Shown in pieces: positions 26,322 through 33,724 of a DNA stretch of 64,000 nt (the first letter of the stretch is position 1; each line of letters opens with the position of its first letter). Under the pieces are notes generated by a model, which had not been told where the DNA came from, ran no database searches, and worked only from the letters and a program-made list of their open reading frames with translations. The stretch is from NCBI RefSeq assembly GCF_040580765.1, contig NZ_CP158687.1, forward strand, positions 1,116,001 to 1,180,000, given 5' to 3'. A program made the position numbers and the translations under genes. The stretch is from Lentibacter algarum (GTDB lineage Bacteria > Pseudomonadota > Alphaproteobacteria > Rhodobacterales > Rhodobacteraceae).

Positions 26322-26558
26322 AATTCAAGTCAAAGCATTGTAATACCTCACTAATTCGACTGATCGAGTGAGCCGTAGACCATGCTGGCAACCAAATCTA
26401 ATAGCTATACGTTCCAAAAGGACGGTATCTGGTATTTCTCCCGTAGAGTTCCCGCTGATTTACGGCGGCATTATCGGACGGGTAGGATTGCTTACTCGCT
26501 AAGGACTAAGTCCATTAGGGATGCCCGTGTTAGGGCGATGAATGATGCTGCTAAGTTA
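26305..26558 (+). repeat. 254-bp inverted repeat, left arm
   Basis: Matches 28776-29029 on the opposite strand without a mismatch that I can see. The arm begins with the att core, includes the recombinase promoter region with the CCGTAGACCA motif at 26373, and ends inside the recombinase gene after codon 59. Confidence 0.9.
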
Positions 26559-27545
26559 GACAGGCATTGGCACATCCTGCGAATCTCCTCTGATGATTTG
26601 CCAGGCAAGCATTTGCTAGCAGATGCTGTTCAGGAGCCAGCAACTGTAGCTTCTATCGATAATCATTCGTTTAAGGCTGCCGTGGCTGTTTATCTGCGCC
26701 TGAAGGGCAACGACCGCCCTCCAACCTTTGAAGCTGCTGTGAGGCGTTCTTGCGGCTATCTGATTGATTGCTGTGGGATGAAAGACCTCCACGATTATGT
26801 GCGGTCTGATGCTACCAAGTTCCGTGATTATCTATTTGCTAAGGGTCTCAACGGGGCTTCTGTGGCAAGGATATTTGGAACTGTAAGAGCCGTTATAAAC
26901 TTAGCTTTAAGTGAGTTTGGGCTAGCAATTGTCAACCCATTCTCAAACGTCTATTTTGATCATAGTGTTGGGGTTAAGAAGCGGCTGCCAGTAAAGCCTG
27001 AGGACATCAAGAAGGTTCAGGCAGAGTGCTATAAGGCTGATGATGAGAAGCGCTGGCTGATAGCCCTAATAGCTGACACTGGGATGCGTTTAGCCGAAGG
27101 TGCTGGGCTGTTAAGGTCTGACTTCATTGAGCAAGACGGCATCCTGTGCGTCAACATCAGGCCCCATCCTTGGCGATCCTTGAAGACCGCAAGCAGCACT
27201 AGAGTAATCCCGTTAGTCGGATCAGCTAAGTGGGCCGCAGAACGCATACTGGCCCAACCTGCTGATAGTGAGTTTGCATTCCCCAACTACAATGATGGGG
27301 AGAGAACCAACGCAAACTCAGCAAGCGCTGCATTGAACAAGTGGCTCAAAGGTAAGATTGGCGCAGGCTACACCATTCACAGCTTCCGTCACTCAATGCG
27401 AGATAGGTTGAGGGCAGTTGAATGTCCCAGTGATGTGATTGACCAAATTGGTGGTTGGCTTACCCAAGGAGTGGGGGCATCGTATGGAGAAGGGTATTCA
27501 ACGAAAATTCTCAGTCAATATCTGAAACAAACCAACTTTTTGTGA
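26382..27545 (+). CDS. Tyrosine recombinase of element B
   Basis: A 387-aa site-specific recombinase with an N-terminal domain of the kind seen in many island integrases (FQKDGIWYFSRRVPADLRRHY), a core-binding domain and a catalytic domain. The catalytic Arg is in DTGMRLAEGAGLL, HSFRHSMRDRL supplies the His/Arg box, and Tyr is in GASYGEGYS. All residues needed appear present. The start ATG overlaps a CCGTAGACCA motif, suggesting self-regulation, and no strong ribosome site is visible. The first 59 codons lie in the 254-bp repeat, so an inverted partial copy exists at 28776-28952. It is expected to recombine the 17-bp cores. Confidence 0.9.
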   Translation: MLATKSNSYTFQKDGIWYFSRRVPADLRRHYRTGRIAYSLRTKSIRDARVRAMNDAAKLDRHWHILRISSDDLPGKHLLADAVQEPATVASIDNHSFKAAVAVYLRLKGNDRPPTFEAAVRRSCGYLIDCCGMKDLHDYVRSDATKFRDYLFAKGLNGASVARIFGTVRAVINLALSEFGLAIVNPFSNVYFDHSVGVKKRLPVKPEDIKKVQAECYKADDEKRWLIALIADTGMRLAEGAGLLRSDFIEQDGILCVNIRPHPWRSLKTASSTRVIPLVGSAKWAAERILAQPADSEFAFPNYNDGERTNANSASAALNKWLKGKIGAGYTIHSFRHSMRDRLRAVECPSDVIDQIGGWLTQGVGASYGEGYSTKILSQYLKQTNFL

Positions 27546-27623
27546 GCCCACCGTTGAGAAAGCCAACAACGGCAAAGCACTTTGTCGCTTGTTTGCGTCA
27601 GTTGTTTAGAGGATGATATCATT

Positions 27624-28778
27624 ATGAAACTTTTTAACAAATACCATCCCAAAAACCATAGGCTGATCGCCGTTCTTGCATTTGTAATTAGCGCACCATC
27701 ACTTCTCGTAGCTGAGGATAGACCAGGCTTTTATAGCCCTGAGTTTCTCCCACTTGAACGTAATTATTATGACTTGTCGTTTGACAGTTCAGTAAGTGAT
27801 ACTGCTTCAGTGGGTAACAGCACGAGCCTGAGATGTATCGGTAGTGAGTGTAAAACCGCCCAATTCACCTCGTCTAGCGATATGGATCAGTATGGCTTTG
27901 GCATTACCTTCGTTACACCTCATATTAACGGACTAAGCTTTGGATCGTCAGTTCGATACACTGATTGGAGTGGTGTCACTTCACAGGATACTTGGGCGGG
28001 CCTTGATACGAGATACGATACTAATCATGCAGTTTCATTGAGAGTTTCTGGCTCATATTTGCTATCTGATGACAGCATAATAAAGGTCTCGCTTTCGCAA
28101 GATAAAAGTGCCTCCGCCAATCAAACTCAACGGGATGTACACTTCGAGGCGTCAAGTCTCATTACAGATAATGTAATGCTTTCTGGCCGTATATCTGCGC
28201 TTTGGGGCGATAAGCATCTTCCTAACGGTATAAAACATGTTGGAGCAACATTGCGATACAGCGAGACGTTTGGATCACTTGAAGCAAACGGCTCCATAAA
28301 TGTTCATAGCGCTACCTCGATAAGTCGTTCCTCGGTTGATGGGGTGGCGACAGCTACTGAGGAACAGTTTAATGGCTTTGGATCAGGTGGTGCTGTTTAT
28401 TTGAGGCATGATAATTCGAGATTTGGGGTAACTGCTTCGTTTGACGGCAATGATTTTGAGGGATCGCCACAAAACTATTCTTTCGGTCCGCAGTATATAT
28501 TCACTGGTTCTAATTTTGAGTTCACCGTGAGTGGTAATTACTTGGTTTCTCAGTCAAATGATGTGGCTAGTGGTTCTGACGTAACCAGCTTCTCAGACAA
28601 CATCACCAAAGAGTTGCGCATGCGATACGTTAGGGATTTCTCAGGTGGTTATTATCTCAACGCATCCGTGGTTCGCAGCTGGAATTCAGGTGGAAGCAGT
28701 ATTATTGGTACCCAAGTTCAAACTCAAAACTCTTCGAGCGGTTGGGGTTTGAACCTAGGGCTGACAAAGCAGTTTTAA
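27624..28778 (+). CDS. Putative outer-membrane beta-barrel protein
   Basis: A 384-aa protein with a signal peptide (LIAVLAFVISAPSLLVAED) and a body of alternating polar and hydrophobic residues. It ends in SGWGLNLGLTKQF, the C-terminal aromatic signature used for outer-membrane insertion. I do not recognise a specific family. A short cysteine pair (RCIGSECK) lies near residue 78. The ATG at 27624 follows GAGGATG. The stop codon TAA is formed by the first three bases of the 254-bp inverted repeat, so the present 3' end was set or reset by the repeat boundary. As mobile-element cargo it might alter phage or nutrient entry, which is speculation. Confidence 0.72.
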   Translation: MKLFNKYHPKNHRLIAVLAFVISAPSLLVAEDRPGFYSPEFLPLERNYYDLSFDSSVSDTASVGNSTSLRCIGSECKTAQFTSSSDMDQYGFGITFVTPHINGLSFGSSVRYTDWSGVTSQDTWAGLDTRYDTNHAVSLRVSGSYLLSDDSIIKVSLSQDKSASANQTQRDVHFEASSLITDNVMLSGRISALWGDKHLPNGIKHVGATLRYSETFGSLEANGSINVHSATSISRSSVDGVATATEEQFNGFGSGGAVYLRHDNSRFGVTASFDGNDFEGSPQNYSFGPQYIFTGSNFEFTVSGNYLVSQSNDVASGSDVTSFSDNITKELRMRYVRDFSGGYYLNASVVRSWNSGGSSIIGTQVQTQNSSSGWGLNLGLTKQF

Positions 28779-28952
28779 CTTAGCAGCATCATTCATCGCC
28801 CTAACACGGGCATCCCTAATGGACTTAGTCCTTAGCGAGTAAGCAATCCTACCCGTCCGATAATGCCGCCGTAAATCAGCGGGAACTCTACGGGAGAAAT
28901 ACCAGATACCGTCCTTTTGGAACGTATAGCTATTAGATTTGGTTGCCAGCAT
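28776..28952 (-). pseudogene. Truncated inverted copy of the element B recombinase (59 codons)
   Basis: Identical to the first 59 codons of the recombinase at 26382, then running into the end of the barrel-like gene, where an open frame continues for six unrelated codons. It lacks the core-binding and catalytic domains. It has the same upstream sequence as the intact gene, so it would be transcribed toward the barrel-like gene and could produce antisense RNA to its 3' end. Confidence 0.85.
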
Positions 28953-29012
28953 GGTCTACGGCTCACTCGATCAGTCGAATTAGTGAGGTATTACAATGCT
29001 TTGACTTGAATT

Positions 29013-29029
29013 ATGGTGCCCCCACACGG
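29013..29029 (-). repeat. Central inverted core of element B (17 bp)
   Basis: ATGGTGCCCCCACACGG on the plus strand, the reverse complement of the two terminal cores. It is the overlap between the 254-bp and 640-bp inverted repeats. Confidence 0.85.
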
Positions 29030-29652
29030 GGATGGCTCCGCCAGTAGGCACCAAGGTTAAGCATTAACCTCATAAAACAAGGCTACTGTCTCATTCTGAT
29101 CTCTGCAACAGGCGTAAATTGGTCTACGGTTTGGTCTACGGTTCAAGTTTAGGGCTACTGAACCTGAACGGTGCATTTAGGCGTCCCTATGACCCAAGCT
29201 GCCAGAGACTCTCAGTGAGTCATGCAGGGCGATGCTGCTTGTGCGCTAGGTCGGCTGGCGGATGAATCTAATGGGCCTGTACGAGCCTTACAGAGTCTCT
29301 CAGGGGCATTCAGCACTAGGGGGCGAGTGCCACCCCACCCTATAGGGGATATCGTATACAGGCCTGGCCCAAGATTGGTGGTGAGGAACTGTAAACCTAG
29401 CTGCATGCAGGGCGTTTAGGCCAAACTTGACTGTTTCATGAGAGCAGAGGGAGGATGGTTTATGTGCTAACTATCACAGCATTTGGTGATGCTGAGCGGT
29501 ACTCTGAGTTTCTACACAGTAGTCGCCCAATGTCATTGCCGTGCAGCTTGTCGATCACAGTCAGCCTGACTGATTAAATATATACTGGTAATGGAATAGG
29601 CCTAAGTGATTATTCTTGATTAGAAGGTGATAGTTGCCATCCTATTGAGGTG
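29013..29652 (+). repeat. 640-bp inverted repeat, left arm
   Basis: Matches 32710-33349 on the opposite strand over its whole length by eye. It contains no convincing gene. It holds two CCGTAGACCA motifs 12 bp apart (inverted here), a hairpin CAGCAT...ATGCTG (29477-29494), a hairpin CAGTCA-GCC-TGACTG (29558-29572) and small palindromes. It ends 30 bp before the polymerase-like gene, so it probably carries that gene's promoter. Confidence 0.92.
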
Positions 29653-29682
29653 TGAGGTGACTGAATAGGAATTGATCAGCGT

Positions 29683-31116
29683 ATGACGTCAGACAACTTA
29701 AACAACTCTCGTCCGCTAGATGTTCATCTATGGTCCGATTACCCTGAGATTAACCACTTAGTCGATGCACTGTGGGAGACTTACTTTGAACCTGTTGAAG
29801 TTATCCGTCGTGGTCCAAAGCCAAAGGCTACCAAGAAGTCCCATTTAAAAGTACTACTCTTAGATCTGTATGTTTGTTGGGTGAACGACCCCACGATGTA
29901 CATTGCTGTTCACATGTCAATGTCTGGCTGGAAAGCGAATAGCAGGTACAACGCCCTCCATCTATCATCCCAAATGATAGATATCGTACGGAGGCTGGTT
30001 CATCTCGAATACCTTGAATTCCACAAAGGTTATGAGGGGAGACTATCTCGGATTAGAGCCACTGACAGACTTCATTATATCTTCCACAGCATTATAGTTC
30101 CTTTACCTGCCATATTCTTCCATCACTCTCAGGAAGTGTTAGAACTGCGAGGCGATGCTGATACGGAGATATCAATCTCTAAGCCGAAGCTAGAATATAC
30201 AGATACTGATGCCACGGCGAAGATGCGGGCAGTCCTGCTAGCCTACAATGACCTGTTAAGACGCAGTCATCTGGATATCTGTTCATTGGAACAGCCTTTC
30301 ATCGATAGAGTTATTACAAAGGGTCCACGGCAAGGTGAGCAGGTTCGGATCCATATTGATCATAGGAACATCTTTGTTAAGCGGGTGTTCAACAAAGGTA
30401 GTTGGGGGTTAGGCGGCCGCTTCTATGGAGGATGGTGGCAACTCATCGACAAAGACCTTCGTAGCGATATCATGATCAACGACAAACCCACCATTGAGAT
30501 CGACTACAAGTCGATGCACGTTGCTCTTCTTTTGGCTCAAATTAAACAGAAGTCGAACTACGATCCGTATACTTTAAGCAAGTCTATCTTCCCTAATAGA
30601 AACGATCTTGATCAGCGTTCTGTGGTGAAACAACTCGTGCTTATGGCCCTTAACGCCAGTGACAGGAAAACAGCGTTCTCTGCATTTCGTGGTGATCAAC
30701 CAACAGGACATTCCGCCAAAAAACTTACTAACGTCGAACTATCCAAACTGCTTGATGCTTTCATCGATGAGTATCCTGATTTGGCACCATTTATGTGCAC
30801 AGGTAAAGGCCTTGAACTGATGTACATAGACAGTTGCATAGCCGAGCATGTCATTGATCACTTTACGGACCTAGGCGTCCCTATCCTATGCCTGCACGAT
30901 AGCTTTATCGTACCATTTGCTCACGTTTTGGAATTACGGGCTGAGATGGTCAAAGCTGGTTCGACAGCTACACGGCGGTTCATGTTTACTGAAAAAGACG
31001 GCATTGGTCTGGATGAATGGTTTACGGCTTATGAGAACACTGGGCAGCAACCAGGCTTTGAGCCGAAGCAAGTTGTAAGATGTGAAGGATACATGAGCCG
31101 GTTGGAGGCCTGGTGA
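29683..31116 (+). CDS. Divergent single-subunit polymerase-like protein (PolA/T7 RNAP superfamily candidate)
   Basis: A 477-aa protein with three blocks that fit the palm and fingers of family A polymerases. Motif A-like TIEIDYKSMHVALLLA carries Asp274, motif B-like QRSVVKQLVLMALNAS has the Arg312-x3-Lys316 spacing of both PolI and T7 RNA polymerase, and motif C-like CLHDSFIVP has His405-Asp406 as in T7 RNA polymerase. The Tyr that follows Lys by eight residues in PolI and T7 is Asn324 here. The N-terminal 200 residues look helical and match no exonuclease domain I can see. It lies between the arms of the 640-bp repeat. A polymerase or primase role is inferred from motifs only. Confidence 0.6.
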   Translation: MTSDNLNNSRPLDVHLWSDYPEINHLVDALWETYFEPVEVIRRGPKPKATKKSHLKVLLLDLYVCWVNDPTMYIAVHMSMSGWKANSRYNALHLSSQMIDIVRRLVHLEYLEFHKGYEGRLSRIRATDRLHYIFHSIIVPLPAIFFHHSQEVLELRGDADTEISISKPKLEYTDTDATAKMRAVLLAYNDLLRRSHLDICSLEQPFIDRVITKGPRQGEQVRIHIDHRNIFVKRVFNKGSWGLGGRFYGGWWQLIDKDLRSDIMINDKPTIEIDYKSMHVALLLAQIKQKSNYDPYTLSKSIFPNRNDLDQRSVVKQLVLMALNASDRKTAFSAFRGDQPTGHSAKKLTNVELSKLLDAFIDEYPDLAPFMCTGKGLELMYIDSCIAEHVIDHFTDLGVPILCLHDSFIVPFAHVLELRAEMVKAGSTATRRFMFTEKDGIGLDEWFTAYENTGQQPGFEPKQVVRCEGYMSRLEAW

Positions 31117-31187
31117 TGCACGTCATTAGAAGACAGGCTATATCTGAGCAAACAATTGAAACCTTAGACCAACAAGGAATTCGCTAG

Positions 31188-31685
31188 ATGTATCAGACTA
31201 TCGTATTATGGATGGCCTTCATAACGATGGCATCCTGCTCAACTGCATCGCTGGCCGATGGATTACCCGGATCGATCTTTGCAATCGAAAGGTATCGTTC
31301 CATCGAGCGATCTTACCTCACTGAGCGCTACGATATCTTCTGCCTACAAAGGCCGGGTTTTATGGTCGAGATCCCTTGGGATGCGAGCAAGTTTTATGGC
31401 GATCCCTCAAAGGCACAGGTTGAAGTCGAACTGATCGACATGGGTATGATTGAGTGTAAGCATGGTTGGGACCTGCATGAAATGGGTAACATCCGCCAGG
31501 GTAGCGGCGGCACTGAATGGATCGCTGTGTACAATGATGAATTCTTAGTCAGATTTACTGCTATGGAGGCCGAAATCACATATTCTGACAATGGAGAACC
31601 AAGCATTGTGGCTTTGGTGCATCCAATGTATTGTGAAAATGTCAGAGAGAAATGTACGCTTTATATGCGACTTCCGTTAGAATAA
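31188..31685 (+). CDS. Exported or lipoprotein-like protein of element B, unknown function
   Basis: A 165-aa product with a hydrophobic N-terminus ending TMASCSTASLADG, which could be cleaved either as a lipoprotein (before Cys17) or by signal peptidase I. The mature part has several cysteines and a beta-rich appearance (QVEVELIDMGMIECKHGW). I recognise no family. It lies 71 bp after the polymerase-like gene on the same strand, inside the 640-bp repeat pair. Confidence 0.6.
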   Translation: MYQTIVLWMAFITMASCSTASLADGLPGSIFAIERYRSIERSYLTERYDIFCLQRPGFMVEIPWDASKFYGDPSKAQVEVELIDMGMIECKHGWDLHEMGNIRQGSGGTEWIAVYNDEFLVRFTAMEAEITYSDNGEPSIVALVHPMYCENVREKCTLYMRLPLE

Positions 31686-31809
31686 CGTGACTTCTGAAAA
31701 TATTCAAAATTGAAAAACTCACTATGATCAGTATTGTTATTTTACAACAAATGAGCACATGTCTCAGACGCAGTAGATGCATCCCGCTCAACTTTGAAAG
31801 GTCTTTTGT

Positions 31810-32631
31810 ATGCTAGCGGTAGCTGGTGGTATTTTGCTCGCACTCCTCATTCTTGTTCTGTTGCCAGCTATTTTTGAGTTGATACCAATTCTGTTAGGCG
31901 CTGGAATCTTGCTGTTTGTTGCTGTGTTAATTATAACAGGAGCAATACCATTAGAAATTGTCATTTTAGGCTTTGGTCTATTATTTGCGTTAGGCGTTTT
32001 TGGTTCTTTTAAAGGTAACCACAGTATGTCTGACAAAAGCAGTATTAGTTATGCTGCTGGCCGTAAGCTTGCCGCTTCTAAATCAATGGTAAGTCAGCAA
32101 AAAATACCAAGATCAAAAAAAATAGAATTTCAGAGAAAAATAAGATTACTGACCCCAGCACTCACAAATCGTTCAGCACTGAAAAAAATAAAAGATCTTA
32201 AAGAAATTGATGACCAGCAGGTAGAGTACGAAAAGCTTGCAATGCAAACTGCATCTGCCGCCTTAGATACCTTTACCGTATATTTAGTTGATCACCTCTC
32301 AAAACAATTTCAAGTATATATTGAAAGTGACCTACTACGGTTAGTGACTAACAGACATGAGGACATGCCAGAAACAGCAACATTTAAGTGTGACATTTCA
32401 ATTCAGCTAGGCGATGAAGCCAGTGAAATTGCATCTGTATGCACACTAGTCAGAGCGATTTCTGAAAAAAGGTCAATACGTACAATCAGTCTTTTTCTTT
32501 CGAAATCAGATCTAAGAAACTTACACGGTATAAGTATTAAAAAAGCTGTTCGTAATATCAACAAGTTAATCATATCCGAACTCAAAAAAAATCCTCAACT
32601 AATAGATAAAATAAAAAAAACCGAAACATAG
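31810..32631 (+). CDS. Membrane-anchored protein of element B, unknown function
   Basis: A 273-aa protein with two or three N-terminal hydrophobic segments (residues 1-67) followed by a basic, lysine-rich cytoplasmic domain of about 200 residues with charged helices. The sequence is strikingly AT-rich and uses AAA and ATA heavily, unlike the core genes on either side. This suggests origin from an AT-rich source. No motif points to an activity. It is the last gene before the right arm of the 640-bp repeat. Confidence 0.6.
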   Translation: MLAVAGGILLALLILVLLPAIFELIPILLGAGILLFVAVLIITGAIPLEIVILGFGLLFALGVFGSFKGNHSMSDKSSISYAAGRKLAASKSMVSQQKIPRSKKIEFQRKIRLLTPALTNRSALKKIKDLKEIDDQQVEYEKLAMQTASAALDTFTVYLVDHLSKQFQVYIESDLLRLVTNRHEDMPETATFKCDISIQLGDEASEIASVCTLVRAISEKRSIRTISLFLSKSDLRNLHGISIKKAVRNINKLIISELKKNPQLIDKIKKTET

Positions 32632-32709
32632 TCTTTAAGTCAGTTATCTTACCCCAAAAACAGTCTACAGTTATACTCCTATTGAGTTCCCTCTCATCCA
32701 AACATCCAT

Positions 32710-33349
32710 CACCTCAATAGGATGGCAACTATCACCTTCTAATCAAGAATAATCACTTAGGCCTATTCCATTACCAGTATATATTTAATCAGTCAGGCTG
32801 ACTGTGATCGACAAGCTGCACGGCAATGACATTGGGCGACTACTGTGTAGAAACTCAGAGTACCGCTCAGCATCACCAAATGCTGTGATAGTTAGCACAT
32901 AAACCATCCTCCCTCTGCTCTCATGAAACAGTCAAGTTTGGCCTAAACGCCCTGCATGCAGCTAGGTTTACAGTTCCTCACCACCAATCTTGGGCCAGGC
33001 CTGTATACGATATCCCCTATAGGGTGGGGTGGCACTCGCCCCCTAGTGCTGAATGCCCCTGAGAGACTCTGTAAGGCTCGTACAGGCCCATTAGATTCAT
33101 CCGCCAGCCGACCTAGCGCACAAGCAGCATCGCCCTGCATGACTCACTGAGAGTCTCTGGCAGCTTGGGTCATAGGGACGCCTAAATGCACCGTTCAGGT
33201 TCAGTAGCCCTAAACTTGAACCGTAGACCAAACCGTAGACCAATTTACGCCTGTTGCAGAGATCAGAATGAGACAGTAGCCTTGTTTTATGAGGTTAATG
33301 CTTAACCTTGGTGCCTACTGGCGGAGCCATCCCCGTGTGGGGGCACCAT
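32710..33349 (-). repeat. 640-bp inverted repeat, right arm
   Basis: Reverse complement of 29013-29652. It ends in the attR core and carries CCGTAGACCA at 33221-33230 and 33233-33242. Together with the left arm it flanks a unique 3057-bp segment (29653-32709) with the polymerase-like gene and two unknown genes. Confidence 0.92.
33333..33349 (+). repeat. attR core of element B (17 bp)
   Basis: Identical to 26305-26321 in the same orientation. After it the sequence departs from the element (TTTCCAGAAAA), which sets the right boundary. Confidence 0.7.
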
Positions 33350-33523
33350 TTTCCAGAAAAAATATAAATGACATCGCCCGAAACAGGGCATCTGTTTCGT
33401 CGTTTAATCACGTTGAGCTTGATGCCCTGAAGGTAGCACTGAGGCGCATGATTGGAGGCTGCCCGCGCGCATCCGTGCTATAAACTACATGATGTATTGG
33501 GCAGCGTTTACTTGGCGGGTGAG
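33350..33523. other. Short stretch between element B and tRNA-Asn with a possible interrupted ORF
   Basis: About 170 bp. A plus-strand open frame from the core to a stop at 33481-33483 encodes about 45 residues (for example SSFNHVELDALKVALRRMIGG). If element B is removed in silico, this frame joins an ATG at 26294 to give a 53-codon ORF. It could be the remnant of a small gene interrupted by the insertion. I do not recognise it. Confidence 0.35.
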
Positions 33524-33562
33524 GCTAAAAAGAAAAGAGCCTGACACTTGCGCGTCAGGCTC
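33524..33562 (-). terminator. Rho-independent terminator of tRNA-Asn
   Basis: On the minus strand a 9-bp stem GAGCCTGAC/GTCAGGCTC (33537-33545 with 33554-33562) is followed by a T-rich run (TTTTCTTTTT). It lies just after the tRNA-Asn 3' end. Confidence 0.88.
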
Positions 33563-33571
33563 TCTCTATCT

Positions 33572-33646
33572 TGGCTCCGGCGGTAGGGATCGAACCTACG
33601 ACCAATTGATTAACAGTCAACTGCTCTACCGCTGAGCTACGCCGGA
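33572..33646 (-). tRNA. tRNA-Asn (GTT)
   Basis: A 75-nt cloverleaf on the minus strand starting TCCGGCGTAGCTCAGCGG. The anticodon GTT is at 33612-33614, the T-arm is GGTTCGATCC, the acceptor stem TCCGGCG pairs with CGCCGGA, and the CCA end is encoded. Its 3' end faces the mobile region, the usual side for integrative elements, but no repeat of its 3' end was found at the other side of the islands. Confidence 0.96.
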
Positions 33647-33724
33647 ATATTTGGGGGATATAACAACACCCTTGGGGGGCGTCCAGCGTATTTTGTTGGT
33701 TTTCGTGTAAAAAATGGCCGCGCT

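Larger units (their letters stand above)
28776..29029 (-). repeat. 254-bp inverted repeat, right arm
   Basis: Reverse complement of 26305-26558. It starts within the stop codon of the barrel-like gene and ends with the central 17-bp core, where it overlaps the 640-bp repeat by exactly the core. Confidence 0.9.
28776..29652 (-). repeat. Embedded inverted attP-like segment (877 bp)
   Basis: Read on the minus strand this segment is the last 640 bp of element B, the 17-bp core, then the interior sequence next to the left end. That is exactly what circularisation by attL x attR recombination would produce. It lies inverted with respect to both terminal cores and accounts for both inverted repeats. 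Confidence 0.8.
26305..33349 (+). mobile_element. Integrative element B: tyrosine recombinase plus polymerase-like protein
   Basis: A 7045-bp element bounded by direct 17-bp copies of CCGTGTGGGGGCACCAT. It carries a recombinase, a barrel-like protein, a polymerase-like protein and two unknown proteins, and is visibly AT-richer than the flanking core genes. An inverted 877-bp segment (28776-29652) contains a third core and matches the junction of the right and left ends. This generates a 254-bp and a 640-bp inverted repeat inside the element. Confidence 0.75.

Noticed and set aside
29222..29419. 65-codon open frame in the left 640-bp arm, mirrored at 32943-33140, with an opposite-strand 64-codon frame
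   Set aside because: It lies wholly in the repeat, has no ribosome site, shows low-complexity composition and overlaps an equally long antisense frame. More likely non-coding arm DNA.
29683..31116. Reading the polymerase-like protein as a reverse transcriptase (retron or group II intron)
   Set aside because: There is no YxDD box and no RT-type motif order. The HDSF block and R-x3-K helix fit family A polymerases better, and no retron RNA structure was evident.
33572..33646. tRNA-Asn 3' end as the attachment site of element A or B
   Set aside because: I could not find a copy of its 3' sequence at the other end of either island. The direct repeats of element B are a different 17-mer.
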